This document shows, piece by piece, positions 1 to 9,307 of a stretch of DNA of 64,000 nt (position 1 is its first letter; every line of letters starts with the position of its first letter). The DNA comes from Erwinia sp. E_sp_B01_1 (GTDB lineage Bacteria > Pseudomonadota > Gammaproteobacteria > Enterobacterales > Enterobacteriaceae), in NCBI RefSeq assembly GCF_036865545.1, contig NZ_CP142208.1, forward strand, positions 4,650,001-4,714,000. Reading direction: 5' to 3'. Below the pieces are notes generated by a model that saw nothing but the letters and a program-made list of their open reading frames with translations, was not told where the DNA came from and ran no database searches. The position numbers were made by a program, and so were the translations under genes.

Positions 1-542
1 GCACGCACCAGATATTCATGTTTCCCAAGCTGCTCAGATTGCCATAACGAAGTCAGTGAATGGGCCATGCCATCCAGCTGCCTGCGGATATCGGGCCGCA
101 GGCAGGAGATGTGAATGTGCAGTTGATTTTGCGTTCTTCCCCACCGGGAATTGATGGTCAGAGCATAGGCGCTATCTTCAATCGGCTTACCGCGCTTATT
201 TTCCATAAAATGGCGTGAACGCCAGGCCTCAGCCATGAAATTCGGCGTGGCAGGATTCAGCAAGGCGGGGCTTTCAATACCGGTGATTTTTTCAACGGGC
301 AGCAATAAAAACTGCAGCGGACCATTACGATCTTTCAGGACCACATAGCCATTGCGCAGGTCAACCTGACGGCAGGGTGTCGGATCATTGTTCTGCATCT
401 GGTCAGGCACACATTTTTCACTGACAGTCTTCCACAGTGCCTCTGAATTTTTTTGGTAATTTAACGCCATTGAGGCACAACCGGCCGTCACAATTATCCC
501 AATTACCGCAACTACAATCAGGATACGCTTTCGCCCCTGCAT
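1..542 (-). CDS. cdh: CDP-diacylglycerol diphosphatase, C-terminus cut by window edge
   Basis: Hydrolyses CDP-diacylglycerol to phosphatidate and CMP at the inner membrane. About 180 codons are visible. The start is the ATG at 542; it opens with a basic stretch, one hydrophobic segment (residues 6-20) and a cysteine that may be a lipidation or anchor site. The HIT-like core motif QLHIHISC is present near residue 155, and the reading frame then runs out of the window at base 1. It is followed on the same strand order by sbp and pfkA, exactly as in E. coli (cdh-sbp-pfkA), which supports the assignment. The family is about 250 residues long, so roughly 70 residues are missing here. Confidence 0.9.
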   Translation of the reverse strand, partial: MQGRKRILIVVAVIGIIVTAGCASMALNYQKNSEALWKTVSEKCVPDQMQNNDPTPCRQVDLRNGYVVLKDRNGPLQFLLLPVEKITGIESPALLNPATPNFMAEAWRSRHFMENKRGKPIEDSAYALTINSRWGRTQNQLHIHISCLRPDIRRQLDGMAHSLTSLWQSEQLGKHEYLVR

Positions 543-701
543 GATCGAAACCTCTGGACATCAAGTGCTCGTAATGTAGACGAACAGGTGATGAAAATCA
601 TGTCAATTCATCCATCCTGGCGATCATTCAGCATACTTTCTGTTAAATCGCGGTTAAGTCGCCATTCTTCTGCCTGGGCGTGGGCCTGCATTCCTTCCGT
701 C

Positions 702-756
702 AAAAAAAACTGCACCCTCAGTGCCCGACATTCGTCCGACATTTGAAAGTGCAGTT
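702..756 (-). terminator. Intrinsic terminator downstream of sbp
   Basis: On the minus strand an 8-bp stem (AACTGCAC at 708-715 pairing with GTGCAGTT at 749-756) with a long internal loop is followed by eight T. It lies just past the sbp stop and before cdh, so it likely ends sbp transcription. Confidence 0.6.
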
Positions 757-790
757 CAGTGTTCATCTGTTATCAGTCAGGTCGATCTTA

Positions 791-1783
791 TTACTCAGGC
801 TTCATCACCTGATCGTAGGTGCCGCCATCCGTGAAGTGGGTTTTCTGCGCCTTAGCCCAGCCACCAAACTTGTTTTCGATGGTAAACAATTTTACCGGCG
901 CGAAGGTGCTGGCGAATTTCTTCGCTACAGCGGGATCGCGAGGGCGATAGTAGTTCTGTGCGGCGATGGTTTGCCCCTCGGGAGAATAAAGATATTTCAG
1001 GTAAGCATCGGCCGCTTTACGGCTGTCACGCTCGTCCACCACTTTATCCACTACGGACACCGTAGGCTCAGCCAGGATCGATTCACTTGGCGTAACGATA
1101 TCAAACTTATCTTTACCCAGTTTATTCACGGCAAGATAGGCTTCGTTTTCCCATGCAATCAGTACATCGCCCAATCCCCGCTCAACAAAGGTGTTGGTAG
1201 CACCACGCGCGCCTGAATCCTGCACTTCAACGTTTTTAAACAGCGCTTTCACATAGGCCTGAGCTTTTGCCTGATCGCCGTTGTTGTGATCCAACGCCCA
1301 GCCCCAGGCTGCAAGGTAGTTCCAGCGAGCGCCACCGGAGGTTTTAGGATTAGGAGTGATCACGGACACGCCTGGTTTAATTAAATCACCCCAGTCATGG
1401 ATTTGTTTCGGATTACCTTTACGTACCAGGAAAACAATAGTCGAAGTGTAGGGCGCGGAGTTATCAGGGAGACGTTTGATCCAGTCTTTGTCGATACGGC
1501 CACGTTGAGCAATGGCATCCACATCGGATTCCAGCGCCAGCGTAACCACATCAGCACGAATGCCATTAATCACAGAAGTGGCCTGTTTGCCGGAGCCACC
1601 ATGAGACTGACGAACGACCACGTTATCACCGGTTTCCTGCTTGTAATGCGCGCTGAAGGCTTTGTTATACTGTTCATACAGCTCGCGGGTCGGATCGTAA
1701 GAGACGTTCAGCAACTGAATATCTTTCGCCAGCACGCTGGTTGATGCCAGTAATAAGGTTAATCCCACACTCCACTTCTTCAT
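791..1783 (-). CDS. sbp: Periplasmic sulfate-binding protein
   Basis: Substrate-binding component that feeds sulfate or thiosulfate to the CysTWA ABC importer. The start was placed at the ATG at 1783 because it gives a clean signal peptide (MKKW, hydrophobic core, cleavage after VLA near residue 19) and has a GGGAGA ribosome site just upstream; an open frame extends 14 codons further but would bury the signal. The mature protein begins [17 protein letters not shown], the conserved sulfate-binding start, and contains the GGSGKQ and SGGARWNYL segments of this family. The length of 330 residues is normal. It sits between pfkA and cdh as in E. coli. Regulation by CysB/sulfur limitation is expected from the family but no operator was identified. 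Confidence 0.95.
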   Translation of the reverse strand: MKKWSVGLTLLLASTSVLAKDIQLLNVSYDPTRELYEQYNKAFSAHYKQETGDNVVVRQSHGGSGKQATSVINGIRADVVTLALESDVDAIAQRGRIDKDWIKRLPDNSAPYTSTIVFLVRKGNPKQIHDWGDLIKPGVSVITPNPKTSGGARWNYLAAWGWALDHNNGDQAKAQAYVKALFKNVEVQDSGARGATNTFVERGLGDVLIAWENEAYLAVNKLGKDKFDIVTPSESILAEPTVSVVDKVVDERDSRKAADAYLKYLYSPEGQTIAAQNYYRPRDPAVAKKFASTFAPVKLFTIENKFGGWAKAQKTHFTDGGTYDQVMKPE

Positions 1784-1896
1784 CACACTCTCCCAAAGGT
1801 TTTTCGCTGTAAGAGAGCCTGACACAAAGTGAATCGTGAATTAAAGAATTAAAAAACAGCTTTAATAACCGTATGGAATATAGCCTTGCATAAAAC

Positions 1897-1922
1897 AGGC
1901 GCTGGATTGCAGCGCCTTGTTT
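1897..1922. terminator. Bidirectional-type terminator between pfkA and sbp
   Basis: A 7-bp GC-rich stem (AGGCGCT 1897-1903 and AGCGCCT 1911-1917) is flanked by A-rich and T-rich tracts on the two sides. It lies downstream of pfkA on the minus strand and upstream of sbp. Confidence 0.55.
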
Positions 1923-1953
1923 TTAATCATTAAAGCTCTACAGCCTTTTATAA

Positions 1954-2916
1954 TCAGTAGAGTTTTTTGGCGGTATCCAGCCAGTCACCTTTGAAAGGAC
2001 GCTTCATATTTTCAATGGCATCAATGATGTCGTGATGCACCATCTTCTCATTCTGGATGCCGACACAACGTCCACCGTAGCCCTGCAACAGCAACTCAAT
2101 TGAGTAGGCGCCCATGCGGGAGGCCAGAATACGGTCATAGGCTACTGGCGCGCCACCACGTTGGATATGCCCCAGCACCGTAGAACGGGTTTCGCGTTTG
2201 GTTTCCGCTTCGATATATTTGGCCAGTTCGTCGATATCACAGATGTGCTCGGTAATTGCCACGATTGCGTGCTTTTTACCTTTAGCTATGCCCGCTTTAA
2301 TCTCTTCCACCAGCTCTTCACGGGTATAAGGAATTTCAGGCAGGACAATAAACTCACAGCCTCCGGCAATGGCCGCTGCCAGCGTCAGATCGCCACAGTA
2401 ACGTCCCATCACTTCCACAATCGAGATGCGCTGGTGAGAAGAAGAGGTATCACGCAGGCGGTCAATGGCTTCAACAACGGTTTCCAGCGCGGTGAAGTAA
2501 CCGATGGTGTAGTCAGTTCCGGCTACGTCGTTATCAATGGTGCCCGGCAGACCGATACAGGGGAAACCCATTTCGGTCAGGCGTTTGGCGCCCATATAGG
2601 AGCCGTCACCGCCAATGACAACCAGCGCATCAATACCGCGCTTTTTCATATTATCAATGGCGACGGACCGCACCGACTCTTCGCGGAATTCAGGGAAACG
2701 CGCTGAGCCCAGGAAAGTGCCGCCCCGGTTGATCATATCGGACACGCTATAGCGATCCAGGTTAGCCATGCGATCTTCGTACAAACCCAGATATCCATCA
2801 TAAACGCCACACACTTCCAGGCCTTCACTGAGAGCGGCACGTACCACGCCCCGGATGGCTGCGTTCATACCCGGAGCGTCACCGCCACTTGTCAGTACAC
2901 CGATTTTTTTAATCAT
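1954..2916 (-). CDS. pfkA: ATP-dependent 6-phosphofructokinase I
   Basis: Phosphorylates fructose 6-phosphate to fructose 1,6-bisphosphate, the committed step of glycolysis. The 320-residue length equals E. coli PfkA. Visible motifs are the ATP loop [15 protein letters not shown] near residues 9-23, GGDGS near 102-106, and TIDND near 125-129 with the catalytic Asp. The effector/substrate segments RDTSSSHQR and VMGRYCGDL are also intact. The start ATG at 2916 gives the canonical [13 protein letters not shown]. It follows fieF on the same strand, as in E. coli. A Cra-like operator and a TATACT -10 box lie upstream (separate entry). Confidence 0.98.
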   Translation of the reverse strand: MIKKIGVLTSGGDAPGMNAAIRGVVRAALSEGLEVCGVYDGYLGLYEDRMANLDRYSVSDMINRGGTFLGSARFPEFREESVRSVAIDNMKKRGIDALVVIGGDGSYMGAKRLTEMGFPCIGLPGTIDNDVAGTDYTIGYFTALETVVEAIDRLRDTSSSHQRISIVEVMGRYCGDLTLAAAIAGGCEFIVLPEIPYTREELVEEIKAGIAKGKKHAIVAITEHICDIDELAKYIEAETKRETRSTVLGHIQRGGAPVAYDRILASRMGAYSIELLLQGYGGRCVGIQNEKMVHHDIIDAIENMKRPFKGDWLDTAKKLY

Positions 2917-3010
2917 GACAACCTCTGAACTTGTTGATGCAAATTAGGAATTTTCGACGCCGTGGAAGGTCGACGCATGAGGGCGAGCTTACCGACTAAT
3001 GATGGCAATA

Positions 3011-3042
3011 GTATATCAAAGCCTCTGGGCTGAATTGATTCA
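3011..3042 (-). promoter_or_regulatory. Candidate pfkA promoter with Cra (FruR)-like palindrome
   Basis: On the minus strand a TATACT -10-like box (3011-3016, extended by TGA) lies about 95 bases before pfkA. A 12-bp palindrome TGAATCAATTCA (3031-3042) overlaps the -35 region. It differs from the Cra consensus TGAAWCS at one central position. E. coli pfkA is Cra-repressed, so the placement makes sense, but this is inference. Confidence 0.45.
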
Positions 3043-3126
3043 GGTCACTGCTCATTCAGCTATTTTTTTTGCGCCCTGTCACGTTTTTTACAATGATTAT
3101 GCTAACGCCTTTATTTCAGGCAGGAA

Positions 3127-4029
3127 TTATAGCTTAACGCTGTTTTGACGCTCCAGCGGCACAACCGAGCAGGGGTCCTGATGAATGATGACGTCCGAAC
3201 CTGGGAAGCGGGCCAGCAACGCCTTCTCGACTTCATCTGCCATCCTGTGTGCCTGATAAAGCGGTAAGTCATCATCCATTTCCAGATGGAGTTGGATAAA
3301 ACGGGTCGGCCCGGACTGACGAGTGCGGATATCGTGGGCTCCCTGAACGCCAGGCCAGTTGGAGGCGATATCAATGATAATCTGCCGGTCCTCGTCGGGC
3401 AGAGCCCGATCCAACAGCGCCTGAACCGCTTCGTATCCCATTCTTAGCGCACTGTACAGAATCCACACTCCGATCCCCAACGCAAACATCGCGTCTGCCC
3501 GTTTGAAACCGTACCAGCTCAGCCCCAGCGCCAGCAATATTGCGCCGTTCATGATCACATCGGACTGGTAGTGAAGCATATCAGCGCGAATTGCCACACT
3601 GCGGGTTCGTTTTACTACCCATCGCTGGAAAGCCACCAATACCAGAGTGGAGAACAGGGCGATAAGAGTGACCACAACTCCGACCATTGGGGCACGCAAC
3701 TCATTGGGAGAGGCCAGATGCTGTAAGCCGGTAAGAAACAGAAACAGAGCCGAGCCTGAGATAAACATGCTTTGCGCCAGCGCAGCGAGAGATTCTGCTT
3801 TGCCATGGCCAAACGTGTGCTCTGCATCGGCAGGCTGCAGGGAATAGCGGACAACGAAAAGATTAGTGAGAGAGGCCGCAATATCAACCAGTGAGTCAAC
3901 CAGCGCCGCCAGAAGACTGACCGATCCGGTGTACCACCAGGCAAAAATTTTCACCAGAAGCAGTAGTGATGCCAGCATGGTTGCCGCCAGCGCAGCCCGG
4001 TTGACCAGGCGTGCATAGTGTTGTTCCAT
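3127..4029 (-). CDS. fieF: Cation-diffusion-facilitator Fe(II)/Zn(II) efflux transporter
   Basis: Proton-coupled exporter of divalent metal ions in the inner membrane. The 300 residues match FieF/YiiP. Several hydrophobic membrane segments occupy residues 15-205, followed by a cytoplasmic metal-binding domain. The metal-site aspartates lie in [12 protein letters not shown] (near 41-52) and in [11 protein letters not shown] (near 150-160), so the HD-DD transport site appears complete. The start [14 protein letters not shown] is the E. coli-like one. It lies between cpxP and pfkA on the same strand, the usual enterobacterial order. A cpxP terminator separates it from cpxP, so it probably has its own promoter or receives read-through. 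Confidence 0.96.
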   Translation of the reverse strand: MEQHYARLVNRAALAATMLASLLLLVKIFAWWYTGSVSLLAALVDSLVDIAASLTNLFVVRYSLQPADAEHTFGHGKAESLAALAQSMFISGSALFLFLTGLQHLASPNELRAPMVGVVVTLIALFSTLVLVAFQRWVVKRTRSVAIRADMLHYQSDVIMNGAILLALGLSWYGFKRADAMFALGIGVWILYSALRMGYEAVQALLDRALPDEDRQIIIDIASNWPGVQGAHDIRTRQSGPTRFIQLHLEMDDDLPLYQAHRMADEVEKALLARFPGSDVIIHQDPCSVVPLERQNSVKL

Positions 4030-4075
4030 GCCCCGCTCCTCTTAGTTGAGAGCGTAAGTATACTGGATTTCAGGC

Positions 4076-4134
4076 AAAAAAAACCCCGCCATCATGGCGG
4101 GGAAGACAGGGATGGTGTCTATGGCAAGGAAAAA
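4076..4134 (-). ncRNA. cpxQ: CpxQ small RNA (processed cpxP 3' UTR)
   Basis: The 3' UTR of cpxP carries the CpxQ sequence almost letter for letter: the 5' end TTTTCCTTGCCATAGACACC is followed by a short linker and a 7-bp terminator stem (CCCCGCC/GGCGGGG, 4084-4102) with eight T. In Salmonella and E. coli this 58-60 nt RNA is released by RNase E, binds Hfq and represses envelope-protein mRNAs during Cpx stress. Here the terminator loop differs but the seed-bearing 5' half is conserved. The processing site is inferred by similarity. Confidence 0.88.
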
Positions 4135-4147
4135 CAGGGATACTATG

Positions 4148-4657
4148 TTACTGGTTACTGCCGGTACTACTCACTGCCTGCAGCGATGACGCCTGCTGCA
4201 TGTTCGTTAGCTTGCGCATTTCACTCATGCGCTGCTGATGTTTCTCGTTCAAAACGTCCTGCTGGGCTGGTGTTAACAGGTGATACATCTGGTTGCGTAC
4301 GCGGGCCATCTCAATCTGCCGCGCCACTTCCGCCTGTGCAATTCTTTCCAGCTCCGATTTGTAGGCCGCTTCATCAAATTTGTCTGCAATAATCAGTTCA
4401 TGCAGTTGTTCTAAATCGTTAATACTTATGGGAGAACGCTCATGTCGTGCCTGCTGCATCAGATCTCGCATTTGTTGACGCTGCTGTTCGGTGAGATTGA
4501 TGCCATCAAACATGTGACTCTGCGGAATTTGCGCCATACTGCGTGTCGCCGCGTTATCTTGATGCATCTCGTCAGTCGTCGTCACCTCTGCAGCCCATGC
4601 GGCGGAGAAACTGAGTATCAGCGCCGGAACCACAACGACGGCGGTAACTTTGCGCAT
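4148..4657 (-). CDS. cpxP: Periplasmic Cpx-pathway inhibitor and adaptor CpxP
   Basis: Periplasmic protein that binds the CpxA sensor domain to keep it off and delivers misfolded proteins to DegP. The N-terminus is a signal peptide (MRKVTAVVVVPALILSFSA, cleavage after AWA near residue 22). Two LTXXQ-type motifs are visible: LTEQQRQQMRDL near residue 55 and LTPAQQDVLN near 128, with long helices between. At 169 residues it is the usual size. It is divergent from cpxRA, with a perfect CpxR box in the shared region, and its 3' UTR encodes CpxQ. Confidence 0.95.
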   Translation of the reverse strand: MRKVTAVVVVPALILSFSAAWAAEVTTTDEMHQDNAATRSMAQIPQSHMFDGINLTEQQRQQMRDLMQQARHERSPISINDLEQLHELIIADKFDEAAYKSELERIAQAEVARQIEMARVRNQMYHLLTPAQQDVLNEKHQQRMSEMRKLTNMQQASSLQAVSSTGSNQ

Positions 4658-4739
4658 CGTTAACTCCCAGGTTGGTTTCCATTTTTTGATTCAACGAGAG
4701 CCAGTCTACGGGGCCAGCTGCAAACATGCGTCAGGCGGT

Positions 4740-4754
4740 GTAAAACTACGTAAA
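4740..4754. promoter_or_regulatory. CpxR box in the cpxP-cpxR divergent region
   Basis: GTAAA, five bases, GTAAA (GTAAAACTACGTAAA) is a perfect match to the CpxR consensus GTAAA-N5-GTAAA. It lies 55 bases before cpxR and 83 before cpxP, fitting phospho-CpxR autoregulation of both transcripts. Confidence 0.9.
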
Positions 4755-4808
4755 GTCATGGAATGACAGCATTCGTTCACGGTATTTTGCCTGCGGAGGG
4801 CAATAAAA

Positions 4809-5507
4809 ATGAATAAAATCCTGTTGGTTGACGATGACCGCGAATTGACTTCGCTGCTGAAAGAATTACTCGAAATGGAAGGCTTTGATGTACTGGTCGC
4901 CGGTGACGGTGAACAGGCTCTGGCTGTGTTGGATAATACAATCGATCTCCTGTTACTTGACGTGATGATGCCAAAGAAAAATGGCATTGATACTTTGAAA
5001 GAGCTGCGTCAGCAGCATCAGACCCCGGTTATCATGTTAACCGCAAGAGGAAGCGAGCTGGATCGCGTTCTGGGGCTGGAACTGGGTGCAGATGACTACC
5101 TGCCTAAACCTTTTAACGATCGTGAGCTGGTGGCCCGTATACGCGCTATTTTACGTCGTTCAAACTGGAGCGAGCAGCAGCAACAGCATGACAACAGTTC
5201 ACCGACGCTGGAAGTGGATCATCTGCGGCTGAACCCTGGCCGTCAGGAAGCCAGCTTTGACAGTCTGACGCTCGACCTGACCGGCACCGAGTTCACTCTG
5301 CTCTATCTGCTCGCCCAGCATCTTGGACAGGTGGTCTCCCGTGAGCATCTCAGCCAGGAAGTATTGGGGAAACGTTTGACGCCGTTTGACCGCGCTATCG
5401 ATATGCATATTTCTAACCTGCGCCGGAAACTGCCGGATCGCAAAGATGGTCACCCCTGGTTTAAAACCCTGCGTGGCCGCGGCTATCTGATGGTTTCTGC
5501 TACATGA
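4809..5507 (+). CDS. cpxR: Envelope-stress response regulator CpxR
   Basis: OmpR/PhoB-family transcription factor phosphorylated by CpxA. The receiver domain spans residues 1-115 with acidic pocket DDD at 8-10, phosphoacceptor Asp51 in LLLLDVMMP, Thr/Ala switch MLTARG and Lys in YLPKPF. The winged-helix DNA-binding domain covers about 135-232 and ends RGRGYLMV. The 232-residue length equals E. coli CpxR. The gene starts 14 bases after a GGAGG ribosome site. It overlaps cpxA by four bases (ATGA), so the two are translationally coupled, and it is preceded by its own operator. Confidence 0.98.
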   Translation: MNKILLVDDDRELTSLLKELLEMEGFDVLVAGDGEQALAVLDNTIDLLLLDVMMPKKNGIDTLKELRQQHQTPVIMLTARGSELDRVLGLELGADDYLPKPFNDRELVARIRAILRRSNWSEQQQQHDNSSPTLEVDHLRLNPGRQEASFDSLTLDLTGTEFTLLYLLAQHLGQVVSREHLSQEVLGKRLTPFDRAIDMHISNLRRKLPDRKDGHPWFKTLRGRGYLMVSAT

Positions 5508-6880
5508 TCTCAAGCCTGACAACCCGCATCTTCGCCATTTTCTGGCTCACCCTGGCGCTGGTGTTGATGCTGGTATTGATGGTGCCAAAACTGGATACGC
5601 GCCAGATGACGCCGCTGCTGGATAACGAGCAGCGGCAGGGCACCATGATTGAGCAGCACGTTGAGGCGGAACTGACGCAGGATCCGCCCAACGACCTGAT
5701 GTGGTGGCGCAGGCTGTTCCGTGCCATCGACAAATGGGCACCGCCCGGTCAGCGTCTCTTGCTGGTCACCAGCGAAGGACGGGTGATCGGCGCACAGCAC
5801 AATGAAATGCAGGTGATCCGTAATTTTATCGGCCAGTCCGATAACTCCGATCATCCGCAGAAAAAGAAGTATGGCCGGGTCGAAATGGTGGGGCCTTTCT
5901 CGGTACGCGACGGGGAAGATAATTACCAGCTCTACCTGATTCGCCCGGCTGGCAGTTCGCAGCTGGACTTTATCAATCTGCTCTTTGACCGTCCGCTGCT
6001 GCTGCTGATAGTCACCATGCTGATCAGCTCCCCGCTGCTGTTGTGGCTCGCCTGGAGCCTGGCTAAACCAGCCCGTAAACTCAAACATGCCGCCGATGAT
6101 GTGGCAGCTGGTAATCTGCGCCAGCGTCCTGAACTGGAAGCCGGACCCCAGGAGTTCCTGGCCGCCGGAGCCAGCTTTAACCAGATGGTCAGCGCGCTGG
6201 AAAGGATGATGACCGGCCAGCAGCGCCTGCTGTCGGATATCTCCCATGAGCTGCGTACGCCTCTGACCCGTCTGCAGCTCGCCACCGCGCTGATGCGGCG
6301 ACGTCAGGGCGAAGGCAAGGAGCTGCAGCGCATTGAGATGGAAGCCCAGCGTCTGGATGGCATGATCAACGATCTGCTGGTGCTCTCACGGACCCAGCAT
6401 AAAAATGCGCTGGTCAGTGAGGCAATGAAAGCCAATCAACTCTGGTCTGGCGTGCTGGATGATGCGAAGTTTGAAGCCGAGCAGATGGGGAAAACGCTGG
6501 AAGTCCCTTACCCACCGGGTCCCTGGCCGCTGTATGGCAATCCAAGTGCTCTGGACAGCGCGCTGGAAAATATCGTGCGTAACGCCCTGCGCTACTCTTA
6601 CTCGAAAATTTCGGTCAGTTTTTCAGTGGATAAACAGGGTATTACAGTTCATGTTGATGATGATGGTCCGGGTGTGAGCGAAGAAGATCGCGAACAGATT
6701 TTCCGCCCTTTCTATCGCACTGATGAAGCACGCGACAGGGAATCCGGTGGCACCGGGCTGGGGCTGGCGATTGTTGAAACCGCCATTCAGCAGCATCGGG
6801 GCTGGGTCAGAGCGGATGACAGCCCACTGGGTGGACTGCGGCTGACAATCTGGCTGCCGCTCTATTCCAGCAAAGCCTGA
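5504..6880 (+). CDS. cpxA: Envelope-stress sensor histidine kinase CpxA
   Basis: Inner-membrane kinase/phosphatase for CpxR. Membrane segment 1 is residues 8-28, the periplasmic sensor domain follows to about 160, membrane segment 2 (LLLLIVTMLISSPLLLWLA) is near 164-183, then a HAMP linker. The phosphorylated His sits in SDISHELRTPLTRLQ near residue 248. The ATP-binding domain shows the N box (ENIVRNALRYS), DDDGPGV, F box and GGTGLGLAI. The 458 residues match the family. The start ATG overlaps the cpxR stop. In E. coli the gene after cpxA is different; here trmL follows. Confidence 0.97.
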   Translation: MISSLTTRIFAIFWLTLALVLMLVLMVPKLDTRQMTPLLDNEQRQGTMIEQHVEAELTQDPPNDLMWWRRLFRAIDKWAPPGQRLLLVTSEGRVIGAQHNEMQVIRNFIGQSDNSDHPQKKKYGRVEMVGPFSVRDGEDNYQLYLIRPAGSSQLDFINLLFDRPLLLLIVTMLISSPLLLWLAWSLAKPARKLKHAADDVAAGNLRQRPELEAGPQEFLAAGASFNQMVSALERMMTGQQRLLSDISHELRTPLTRLQLATALMRRRQGEGKELQRIEMEAQRLDGMINDLLVLSRTQHKNALVSEAMKANQLWSGVLDDAKFEAEQMGKTLEVPYPPGPWPLYGNPSALDSALENIVRNALRYSYSKISVSFSVDKQGITVHVDDDGPGVSEEDREQIFRPFYRTDEARDRESGGTGLGLAIVETAIQQHRGWVRADDSPLGGLRLTIWLPLYSSKA

Positions 6881-6891
6881 TTGTTTGCTAT

Positions 6892-6921
6892 GCTTCGGCC
6901 CTCGTTAATGAGGGCCGAAGC
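6892..6921 (+). promoter_or_regulatory. Perfect 12-bp hairpin covering the trmL ribosome binding site
   Basis: GCTTCGGCCCTC (6892-6903) and GAGGGCCGAAGC (6910-6921) form a perfect 12-bp stem with loop GTTAAT. The 3' arm contains GAGGG, the only plausible Shine-Dalgarno for the trmL ATG at 6924. No T-run follows, so it is not a standard terminator. It may limit trmL translation or attenuate cpxA read-through. Confidence 0.6.
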
Positions 6922-6923
6922 CG

Positions 6924-7397
6924 ATGCTGAATATTGTTTTATTTGAACCAGAAATCCCCCCTAATACCGGGAATATCATTCGCCTCTGTGCCAACACGGG
7001 CTTTCAGTTGCACCTGATCGAGCCGCTTGGCTTTGCCTGGGATGATAAGCGCCTGCGTCGTGCCGGACTTGATTATCACGAATTCACCGCAATCAAACAT
7101 CATGCGGACTATGCCGCCTTCCTGGCCTCAGAAGCGCCACAACGCCTGTTCGCCCTGACAACCAAAGGCACGCCTGCGCACAGCGCGGTGAGCTATCAGC
7201 CGGGAGATTATCTGTTGTTTGGGCCTGAGACGCGTGGGTTACCGAAAGAGATCCTTGAGGCGCTGCCTGCGCAGCAAAAGATACGCATTCCGATGCAGCC
7301 GGACAGCCGCAGCATGAATCTCTCTAATGCTGTTTCAGTGGTGGTGTACGAGGCCTGGCGCCAGCTGGACTATGCTGGCGCAGTAGTAAAAAGCTGA
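6924..7397 (+). CDS. trmL: tRNA (cytidine/uridine-34 2'-O)-methyltransferase
   Basis: SPOUT-family enzyme that 2'-O-methylates the wobble base of tRNA-Leu. The 157 residues equal E. coli TrmL. The start [21 protein letters not shown] and the C-terminal trefoil-knot segments [11 protein letters not shown] and [16 protein letters not shown] (about residues 98-135) are diagnostic for cofactor binding. It is convergent with cysE with no gap at all: trmL ends at 7397 and cysE ends at 7398. In E. coli trmL follows lldD; here its upstream neighbour is cpxA, so a rearrangement junction lies between 6881 and 6923. Confidence 0.96.
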   Translation: MLNIVLFEPEIPPNTGNIIRLCANTGFQLHLIEPLGFAWDDKRLRRAGLDYHEFTAIKHHADYAAFLASEAPQRLFALTTKGTPAHSAVSYQPGDYLLFGPETRGLPKEILEALPAQQKIRIPMQPDSRSMNLSNAVSVVVYEAWRQLDYAGAVVKS

Positions 7398-8219
7398 TCA
7401 GATCCCGTCGCCAAACTCGAAGCCGGGTACCATACCATTGAAGTGCTGATCCATTTCCATCGAGGGCTTGTCACTGTTGGGTTTGCCGACAATGCGTGCG
7501 GGCACGCCAGCAGCAGTGGTATGAGGTGGCACAGGATGCAGAACCACTGACCCGGCACCAATTTTTGCTCCGCGCCCCACTTCAATATTACCCAGAATTT
7601 TTGCTCCAGCGCCGATCATTACGCCTTCACGAATTTTAGGATGGCGATCGCCGCTGGTTTTTCCGGTGCCGCCCAGGGTGACGGATTGCAGGATAGAAAC
7701 GTCATCCTCGATCACTGCGGTTTCACCCACCACAATTCCGGTGGCGTGATCCAGCATAATGCCACGGCCAATGGTGGCTGCCGGATGGATATCTACGGCA
7801 AAGGAGACGGAGACTTCATTCTGCAGATAGACAGCCAGCGCGCGACGACCTTCATTCCACAACCAGTGGCCAATACGGTAAGCCTGAAGCGCGTGAAAGC
7901 CTTTAAGATAGAGCAGTGGCGTTGAGTATTTATCAATGGCGGGGTCACGCAGACGTACCGCCTGAATATCACAGGCAGCGGACTGGATCATTGAAGGGTC
8001 CTGCTTATACGCTTCCTGCACAATCTCACGGATAGCGATAGCGGGCATGATTGGATTGGCCAGTTTGTTGGCGAGCATATAGCTCAGCGCACTGCCCAGG
8101 TCATCATGCTTGAGTAGCGTAGCGTGGTAAAAACTGGCCAGCATCGGTTCGCAGTCAGCCAGAGCCCGCGCTTCCGCTTTGATATAATCCCAGACCAGTT
8201 CAGGTTCTACACACGGCAT
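7398..8219 (-). CDS. cysE: Serine O-acetyltransferase
   Basis: Makes O-acetylserine from serine and acetyl-CoA, the first step of cysteine synthesis, and forms the cysteine synthase complex with CysK. The 273 residues equal E. coli CysE. An N-terminal helical domain (1-140) precedes a left-handed beta helix with hexapeptide repeats (IHPAATIGRGIMLDHATGIVVG). The catalytic His/Asp region DIHPA...DHATG is present, and the C-terminal tail ends FGDGI; the terminal Ile is the residue that inserts into CysK. It follows gpsA on the same strand. Confidence 0.98.
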   Translation of the reverse strand: MPCVEPELVWDYIKAEARALADCEPMLASFYHATLLKHDDLGSALSYMLANKLANPIMPAIAIREIVQEAYKQDPSMIQSAACDIQAVRLRDPAIDKYSTPLLYLKGFHALQAYRIGHWLWNEGRRALAVYLQNEVSVSFAVDIHPAATIGRGIMLDHATGIVVGETAVIEDDVSILQSVTLGGTGKTSGDRHPKIREGVMIGAGAKILGNIEVGRGAKIGAGSVVLHPVPPHTTAAGVPARIVGKPNSDKPSMEMDQHFNGMVPGFEFGDGI

Positions 8220-8287
8220 TGCTCTCTCCCCATCAAAAAATAGCGCCCGGCACCTGCCAGCACGCTATAACTTTACGCATCCTTTTC

Positions 8288-9307
8288 TCAGCTGGTGCTG
8301 TTTTCGTCTTTCCTTGTACGCCCAAGCAAGCTCAATGCTGCCTCTCGCGCGTTTTTTTCGCAATACAGTACCTGATAAATTTGCTCGGTTATCGGCATCT
8401 CAACGCCGCAGCGCGCAGCCAGAGCCTTAACTTCTTTGGTATTTCGGAAACCTTCCACTACCTGACCAATGGTATTTTGGGCCGCTTCCACGTCAATCCC
8501 CTGCCCCAGCATCATGCCAAAGCGACGATTACGCGACTGATTGTCGGTACAGGTCAGCACCAGGTCACCCAGACCGGCCATCCCCATAAACGTGGTCGGA
8601 TCGGCACCAAGAGCAGAACCCAAACGAGTCATTTCCGCCAGGCCGCGCGTGATTAGCGCCGTACGGGCGTTCGCGCCAAAACCAATACCATCAGAAATGC
8701 CCGCGCCAATGGCGATGACATTCTTCACCGCACCGCCCAATTGCACCCCGATAAAGTCCGGGTTGTTATAAACGCGGAAGCTTTTACCACAGTGCAGTAG
8801 CGTCTGAAGATCGTCAGCGAATTGCGCATCCGTAGCCGCAAGCGCGATGGCTGTTGGCATACCGGCAGCTAACTCTTTAGCAAACGTGGGGCCGGAAATC
8901 ACCGCCAGAGGGATATCAGGGCCAAGGATTTCACGTGCCACGTCCTGCAGCAGACGTCCCGTTTCTTTCTCCAGACCTTTCGTGGCCCAGACAATGCGGG
9001 AATCTTCGCGCAGATGAGGTTTGATTTGCTGTAAAACATCGCCGAATACATGGCTGGGAACCACCACCAGCAGATCGCGACTCGCACCAATAGCAGTAGC
9101 AAGATCGGTTTCAAGACTCAACGAATCAGGGAAAGGAACATCGGGCAGGAAAGCCGCATTGCAGCGGTCAGCCTGGAGCTGTGCCTGATGGTGTGGGTTA
9201 TGCCCCCACAGCACCACGTTGTGTCCGTTACGGGCCAGCGTGATGGCTAAAGCGGTGCCGTAAGATCCGGCACCGAGGACGCTCATTGAAGCGTTAGCGT
9301 GCGGCAT
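8288..9307 (-). CDS. gpsA: NAD(P)-dependent glycerol-3-phosphate dehydrogenase
   Basis: Reduces dihydroxyacetone phosphate to sn-glycerol 3-phosphate for phospholipid synthesis. The 339-residue length equals E. coli GpsA. The Rossmann motif [10 protein letters not shown] lies at residues 12-21, the ATKGLE segment near 108, and the catalytic Lys in [13 protein letters not shown] near 195. The start ATG overlaps the last base of the secB stop codon (TAATG), so secB and gpsA are translationally coupled. Downstream cysE completes the conserved block. Confidence 0.98.
   Translation of the reverse strand: MPHANASMSVLGAGSYGTALAITLARNGHNVVLWGHNPHHQAQLQADRCNAAFLPDVPFPDSLSLETDLATAIGASRDLLVVVPSHVFGDVLQQIKPHLREDSRIVWATKGLEKETGRLLQDVAREILGPDIPLAVISGPTFAKELAAGMPTAIALAATDAQFADDLQTLLHCGKSFRVYNNPDFIGVQLGGAVKNVIAIGAGISDGIGFGANARTALITRGLAEMTRLGSALGADPTTFMGMAGLGDLVLTCTDNQSRNRRFGMMLGQGIDVEAAQNTIGQVVEGFRNTKEVKALAARCGVEMPITEQIYQVLYCEKNAREAALSLLGRTRKDENSTS

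Noticed and set aside
680..1216. 178-codon plus-strand frame opposite sbp
   Set aside because: Antisense to sbp; no domain or ribosome site.
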